A stretch of DNA of 64,000 bases from Actinomycetota bacterium (GTDB lineage Bacteria; Actinomycetota; Actinomycetes; Propionibacteriales; Propionibacteriaceae), in NCBI GenBank assembly GCA_020161795.1, contig JAIUOR010000060.1:124001-188000 (forward strand), written 5' to 3'. The position numbers and the translations under genes were made by a program. The notes under the pieces are model-generated. The model had not been told where the DNA came from and did not search any database. It saw only the letters and a list, made by a program, of their open reading frames with translations. Each line of letters starts with the position of its first letter. Position 1 is the stretch's first letter. Below are positions 60,847-64,000 of this stretch, in pieces.

Positions 60847-60906
60847 GGCGTGGAGTGATGGGAAAGGGCTTGATTGAGCTTGCTCTGGCGGTGATAGTGA
60901 CACTGC
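60847..60906. repeat. Right copy of the 60-bp imperfect direct repeat: remnant of the map 5' end
   Basis: 49 of 60 positions match 49951-50010. On the minus strand it can be read as [12 protein letters not shown], the N-terminal peptide of the map product, but it lacks the start codon and the rest of the gene. It marks the right edge of the inositol island. Confidence 0.75.
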
Positions 60907-60931
60907 AAGGAACTACACGCGGAGGTGCCCG

Positions 60932-61153
60932 ATGTCCGACGGTTGGTACTACTGCCTCGACCACCACGCCGTGGAGCCCTACGAAGGCTGCCGGAGCGCC
61001 ACCCGGCTCGGCCCGTACCCCACCGCGGAGGACGCCGCGCACGCGATCGAGAAGGCCGCCGAGCGCAACGAGGAGTGGGAGACCGACCCACGCTTCAACG
61101 ACCCCGACGAGGACGAGGACGGCGAGTCGGGCTGGGGGCCGTTCCGCTCCTAG
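60932..61153 (+). CDS. Small acidic conserved protein
   Basis: A 73-residue protein, GWYYCLDHHAVEPYEGC at the N-terminus, LGPYPTAEDAAHAIEKAAER in the middle and a strongly acidic C-terminus. The middle resembles the small SPOR-like actinobacterial family. GGAGGT lies six bases before the ATG. Before the island arrived it was probably divergent from map, given the map remnant directly upstream. Function unknown. Confidence 0.75.
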   Translation: MSDGWYYCLDHHAVEPYEGCRSATRLGPYPTAEDAAHAIEKAAERNEEWETDPRFNDPDEDEDGESGWGPFRS

Positions 61154-61315
61154 CCTCCCGGGTCAAGCCGGAGGATCCAGCCCCGTCCGCCCTGGGCCTG
61201 ACCCGGATCGGGTCCGCCTCCAGCAGAAACCGGGCAAACCAGCCCGGTGCCCGCACTATCCCCTCGCCGGCCTTCTACTGCCCGGTTCGTGCGGAGGGAG
61301 AAGGGTGGTCGGTGA

Positions 61316-61335
61316 CCCTTCGACAGGCTCAGGGA
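61316..61335. repeat. REP-like unit CCCTTCGACAGGCTCAGGGA
   Basis: An imperfect palindrome (TCCCTGAGCC on one side, CCCTTCGACAGG on the other) in the 250-bp gap before glnA; it resembles the TTCGACAGGCTCAGGGA interspersed unit common in actinobacterial genomes. Nothing else is recognised in this gap. Confidence 0.35.
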
Positions 61336-61403
61336 TCGTTCCGGGCCGAGAGAACCGGGCAGCCGTAACCCGCCTGAAACATTCCGGGCGGCAGACTTGG
61401 TCC

Positions 61404-62741
61404 ATGGATAAGCAGACCGAGTTCGTGCTTCGCACCATGGAGGAGCGGGACGTCCGGTTCGTCCGGCTCTGGTTCACCGATGTCCTGGGGTTCCTGAAGT
61501 CGGTCGCGATCGCTCCCGCAGAGCTCGAAGGCGCGTTCACCGAGGGGATCGGCTTCGACGGCTCCGCCATTCAGGGCTTCGCACGGGTCTTCGAGTCGGA
61601 CATGGTTGCGCATCCCGATCCGTCCACCTTCCAGCTGCTGCCGTGGCGGGGCGCCACCCAGGGCACCGCTCGGATGTTCTGCGACATCCGGCTGCCCGAC
61701 GGCTCGCCGTCCTTCGCCGACCCTCGCTACGTGCTCAAGCGGGCGCTGCGCAAGGCCTCGGACATGGGCTTCACCTACTACACGCACCCCGAGATCGAGT
61801 TCTACCTGTTCAAGCAGCCGCTGGTGCCCGGTCAGGCACCGATTCCGGCCGACACCAGCGGGTACTTCGATCACACCACCACTTCGCCGGCCGCCGATTT
61901 CCGGCGCGAGGCGATCACCGTGCTGGAGCAGATGGGCATCTCGGTGGAGTTCAGCCACCACGAGGGCGGCCCGGGCCAGCAGGAGATCGACCTGCGCTAC
62001 GCCGACGCGCTCACCATGGCCGACAACATCATGACCTTCCGGGTCGTGATCAAGGAGACCGCGGTACTGCAGAACATGTTCGCCTCGTTCATGCCCAAGC
62101 CGCTGGAGAACCATCCCGGTTCGGGCATGCACACCCACGTCTCGCTGTTCGAGGGCGACACCAACGCCTTCTACGACGCCAGCGCCGAGTACAACCTGTC
62201 GAAGATCGGACGCCAGTTCATCGCCGGCCTGCTGCGGCACGCTGGCGAGATCACCGCGGTGACCAACCCGTGGGTGAATTCCTACAAGCGACTGATCGCG
62301 GGCGCGGAGGCACCCAGCTACATCTGCTGGGGTCAGAACAATCGCTCGGCGCTGGTCCGGGTGCCGATGTACAAGCCCAACAAGGGCGCCTCGGCCCGGA
62401 TCGAGCTGCGCTCGATCGATTCCGCTGCCAACCCCTACCTGGCCTACGCCATGGTGCTGGCGGCCGGCCTGGCCGGGATCGAGGGCGAGTACGAACTGCC
62501 CGAGGGCGCCGAGGACGATGTCTGGGCGCTCACCGATAAGCAGCGTCACGCGCTGGGCATCTCGCGGCTGCCGGGCAGCCTGGGCAACGCCATCGACCTG
62601 ATGGAGAACTCCGAACTGGTCGCCGAGACCCTCGGCGAGCACGTCTTCGACTTCTTCCTGCGTAACAAGAAGGCCGAATACCAGTCCTACCGCGGCCACG
62701 TCTCGGAATGGGAGCTCCGCAACACCCTTCCGATCCTGTGA
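61404..62741 (+). CDS. glnA: Glutamine synthetase, GlnA2-like
   Basis: A 445-residue class I glutamine synthetase. GFDGSAIQGFARVFESDM, EIEFYLFK (active-site Glu), NHPGSGMHTHVSLFEGDTNA, NPWVNSYKRLIAGAEAPSYI and ARIELRSIDSAANPYLAYAM are all present. Length and lack of the adenylylation loop Tyr block NLYDLPPE fit the GlnA2 subfamily rather than GlnA1. ATG at 61404; a longer frame upstream runs through the repeat region and is not family-like. By family knowledge it may also act on other amines. Confidence 0.9.
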   Translation: MDKQTEFVLRTMEERDVRFVRLWFTDVLGFLKSVAIAPAELEGAFTEGIGFDGSAIQGFARVFESDMVAHPDPSTFQLLPWRGATQGTARMFCDIRLPDGSPSFADPRYVLKRALRKASDMGFTYYTHPEIEFYLFKQPLVPGQAPIPADTSGYFDHTTTSPAADFRREAITVLEQMGISVEFSHHEGGPGQQEIDLRYADALTMADNIMTFRVVIKETAVLQNMFASFMPKPLENHPGSGMHTHVSLFEGDTNAFYDASAEYNLSKIGRQFIAGLLRHAGEITAVTNPWVNSYKRLIAGAEAPSYICWGQNNRSALVRVPMYKPNKGASARIELRSIDSAANPYLAYAMVLAAGLAGIEGEYELPEGAEDDVWALTDKQRHALGISRLPGSLGNAIDLMENSELVAETLGEHVFDFFLRNKKAEYQSYRGHVSEWELRNTLPIL

Positions 62742-62774
62742 CGGGGGCGCCCTCGGCGCGCGAGCGGTGAGGGC

Positions 62775-63530
62775 TCAGAGCCGGATGCGCAGCCCGGCGT
62801 CGTCGGTCTCCAGCGGTGCCGTCAGTTCGGTGTGGTCGACGCCGCCCTGCCAGCAGGTGACCGTATACGGCAGCAGCAGCGGGTCCGGCACGCGGGCGAT
62901 CGCATCGTAGAGGTCACCAACCTCCGAAAGCACCTGCTCGGCGACGGCCGGTTCCACGTCGGCGAATCCGTCCAGCTGACGTACCATCGTCAGCAGATCC
63001 GCCCGGAAGGCAGGCACCCAGCGCCGGAACTCCCGGCGAGTCAGCATCGGGAAGTAGGGATTGTCGTGCAGCGCGGTCGCGGTTGCGGCCAGCTTGCCGT
63101 CGGCCATCGCCGTGGGATCGACCCGGCGGACGACTCCCGCCAGCCGTCGTACCCAGGGCACCGAGTCGTCGCGGGCCGTGTGCACCACGGTCAACCGGCC
63201 TTCCGGCCGCAACACCCGGGCGAACTCGGCCAGCGCCAGCCGAGGCGGCAGCCGGTGCAGGGTGTCGACGACCACCACGTGGTCGAATCGGCAGGGTGCG
63301 AACGGGATCGCGTCTGGTGCCGCGACGATCGCCACCAATCCGGGCTGCTGCTCGACCGCTGCGACCAGTTGCTCGGCCGTCCTGTCGACGACGGCGAATC
63401 GGGACGCCCGGGGGCTCAGCCGGCGCGCGAGGCTGAGCGACGCCGAGCCCACCGACAGCACCGCGGTGGCCTCCGCGGCCGTCAGCCATTCCACCGCGGA
63501 GGGCGGAAAGGCGGTGGCGAAGGCGGCCAT
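62775..63530 (-). CDS. Class I SAM-dependent methyltransferase
   Basis: A 251-residue protein with a Rossmann-like SAM-binding domain: VLSVGSASLSLARRLSPRAS (degenerate glycine motif), AIVAAPDAIPFAPCRFDHVV and VDTLHRLPPRLALAEFARVL, then RPEGRLTVVHTARD. The motif I glycines are reduced compared with typical members. Substrate unknown. It is divergent from the CpaE-like gene. Confidence 0.75.
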   Translation of the reverse strand: MAAFATAFPPSAVEWLTAAEATAVLSVGSASLSLARRLSPRASRFAVVDRTAEQLVAAVEQQPGLVAIVAAPDAIPFAPCRFDHVVVVDTLHRLPPRLALAEFARVLRPEGRLTVVHTARDDSVPWVRRLAGVVRRVDPTAMADGKLAATATALHDNPYFPMLTRREFRRWVPAFRADLLTMVRQLDGFADVEPAVAEQVLSEVGDLYDAIARVPDPLLLPYTVTCWQGGVDHTELTAPLETDDAGLRIRL

Positions 63531-63654
63531 GGGGGCATGCTACGCGGACCAGGAGTGGCCGTGAGGCAGGCGCCGCCCTGTGGAGGACGCGAGTTTTCCA
63601 CAGGGCGGCCAACTCGGCGGCGTGGGGCCGGCCGGGCCGACAAGGCTTCTGGTC

Positions 63655-64000
63655 GTGGAACACCCCGATGTGCTGGTCGTCGCCGCGCCCGGCGAGACCC
63701 AGGATGCCGTGCTGGCCGCGGCAGCCGCGCAGGAGCTGACGGCCCGGACGGTGGGAAGCGTCGGCGAACTGACCGAGCACTGGCGGGAGGCGGGAGCGGT
63801 CTTCATCGCCGACGAGTTCGCCGCGGAGGTCGCCGGCCGGGCACTGCCGCGCCGCGACGGCGTCTATCTGGCCGGATCGGACGAAGCCCTGCTGGCCGCC
63901 TGGTCGGCGCCGCTCGGCGCACGAGTGATCGGCCTTCCGGCAGGCCGGGCCTGGCTCGGCGTGGTGCTGGGCGGGGGCGGTCCGGGAGCGGTACGCACCC
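63655..64000 (+). CDS. CpaE-like septum-site/pilus-locus protein (TIGR03815-like), 3' end outside window
   Basis: The first 115 residues of a protein whose N-terminal receiver-like domain (DVLVVAAPGETQDAVLAAAA; GALPRR-type loop ALPRRDGVYLAGSDEALLAA; LGARVIGLPAGRAWLGVVL) matches actinobacterial CpaE homologues encoded at the head of Flp/Tad pilus loci and the septum-determining Ssd proteins. The ParA-type ATPase domain would follow beyond the window. GTG start at 63655. Confidence 0.68.
   Translation, partial: MEHPDVLVVAAPGETQDAVLAAAAAQELTARTVGSVGELTEHWREAGAVFIADEFAAEVAGRALPRRDGVYLAGSDEALLAAWSAPLGARVIGLPAGRAWLGVVLGGGGPGAVRT

Noticed and set aside
60822-61403. 194-codon N-terminal extension of glnA
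   Set aside because: It runs through the map remnant, the small acidic-protein gene and the REP-like repeat; glutamine synthetases of this type begin at the MDKQTEFVLR start.

Overview
The window is GC-rich, densely packed bacterial chromosome, very probably from an actinomycete (Actinomycetota; a propionibacterium-like family is my guess). The pointers are a 7Fe ferredoxin overlapping a DapC-type aminotransferase, the actinobacterial form of DapD, a DUF3117 micro-protein, divergent glgA/glgC, a GlnA2-like glutamine synthetase, a methionine aminopeptidase with the actinobacterial N-terminal extension, and a CpaE-like gene at the right edge. No rRNA, tRNA, CRISPR array, transposase or integrase gene was recognised.

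Layout. 0-11 kb: end of a sugar ABC permease, then a lysine/diaminopimelate group (fdxA-dapC, dapD, dapE) with a phosphate-binding-like lipoprotein, two paralogous WG-repeat-like secreted proteins and a lysozyme-fold protein between them. 11-20 kb: housekeeping genes (LOG-family protein, DivIVA-like protein, DUF3117, glgA/glgC, O-methyltransferase, dapA, tatB, MgtE-like regulator, DUF1003 protein, Mrp/ApbC ATPase, RidA-like protein). 20-31 kb: one catabolic operon with a hydantoinase/oxoprolinase pair, a complete oligopeptide-type ABC importer, a LysR regulator and a CoA-ester lyase. 31-41 kb: TrpB2, a DUF2975/XRE two-gene switch with a four-half-site operator, MOSC protein, aminopeptidase P, zinc-ribbon protein, RNase H and membrane proteins. 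41-46 kb: ABC exporter genes including two genes broken at a single point. 46-50 kb: RNB ribonuclease, the RNase P RNA, a duplicated-domain lipoprotein and map.

50.0-60.85 kb is an inositol-type catabolic island: iolB, iolD, iolA, a transaldolase-family protein, an IclR regulator and a ribose-type ABC importer. Its base composition is visibly less GC-rich than its neighbours. It is bracketed by an imperfect 60-bp direct repeat (49 of 60 positions identical by eye), and the right copy still encodes the N-terminal peptide of Map. The island therefore seems to have been inserted between map and the small acidic-protein gene at 60932. It contains three copies of a 17-bp palindrome (GTTGC-N7-GCAAC, one with a single mismatch), the likely operator of the IclR protein. 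IolG, IolE, IolC and the usual IolJ aldolase are absent from the window; the transaldolase-like protein may be the missing carbon-carbon lyase. This is the best candidate here for an undescribed system.

Two places look like scars or assembly joins where two genes are broken at once: near 23860 (hyuB tail fused to the start of the solute-binding protein) and near 42362 (an ABC ATPase and an FtsX-type permease, both lacking their 5' ends, head to head). Right of the island come glnA, a methyltransferase and the start of a CpaE-like gene.
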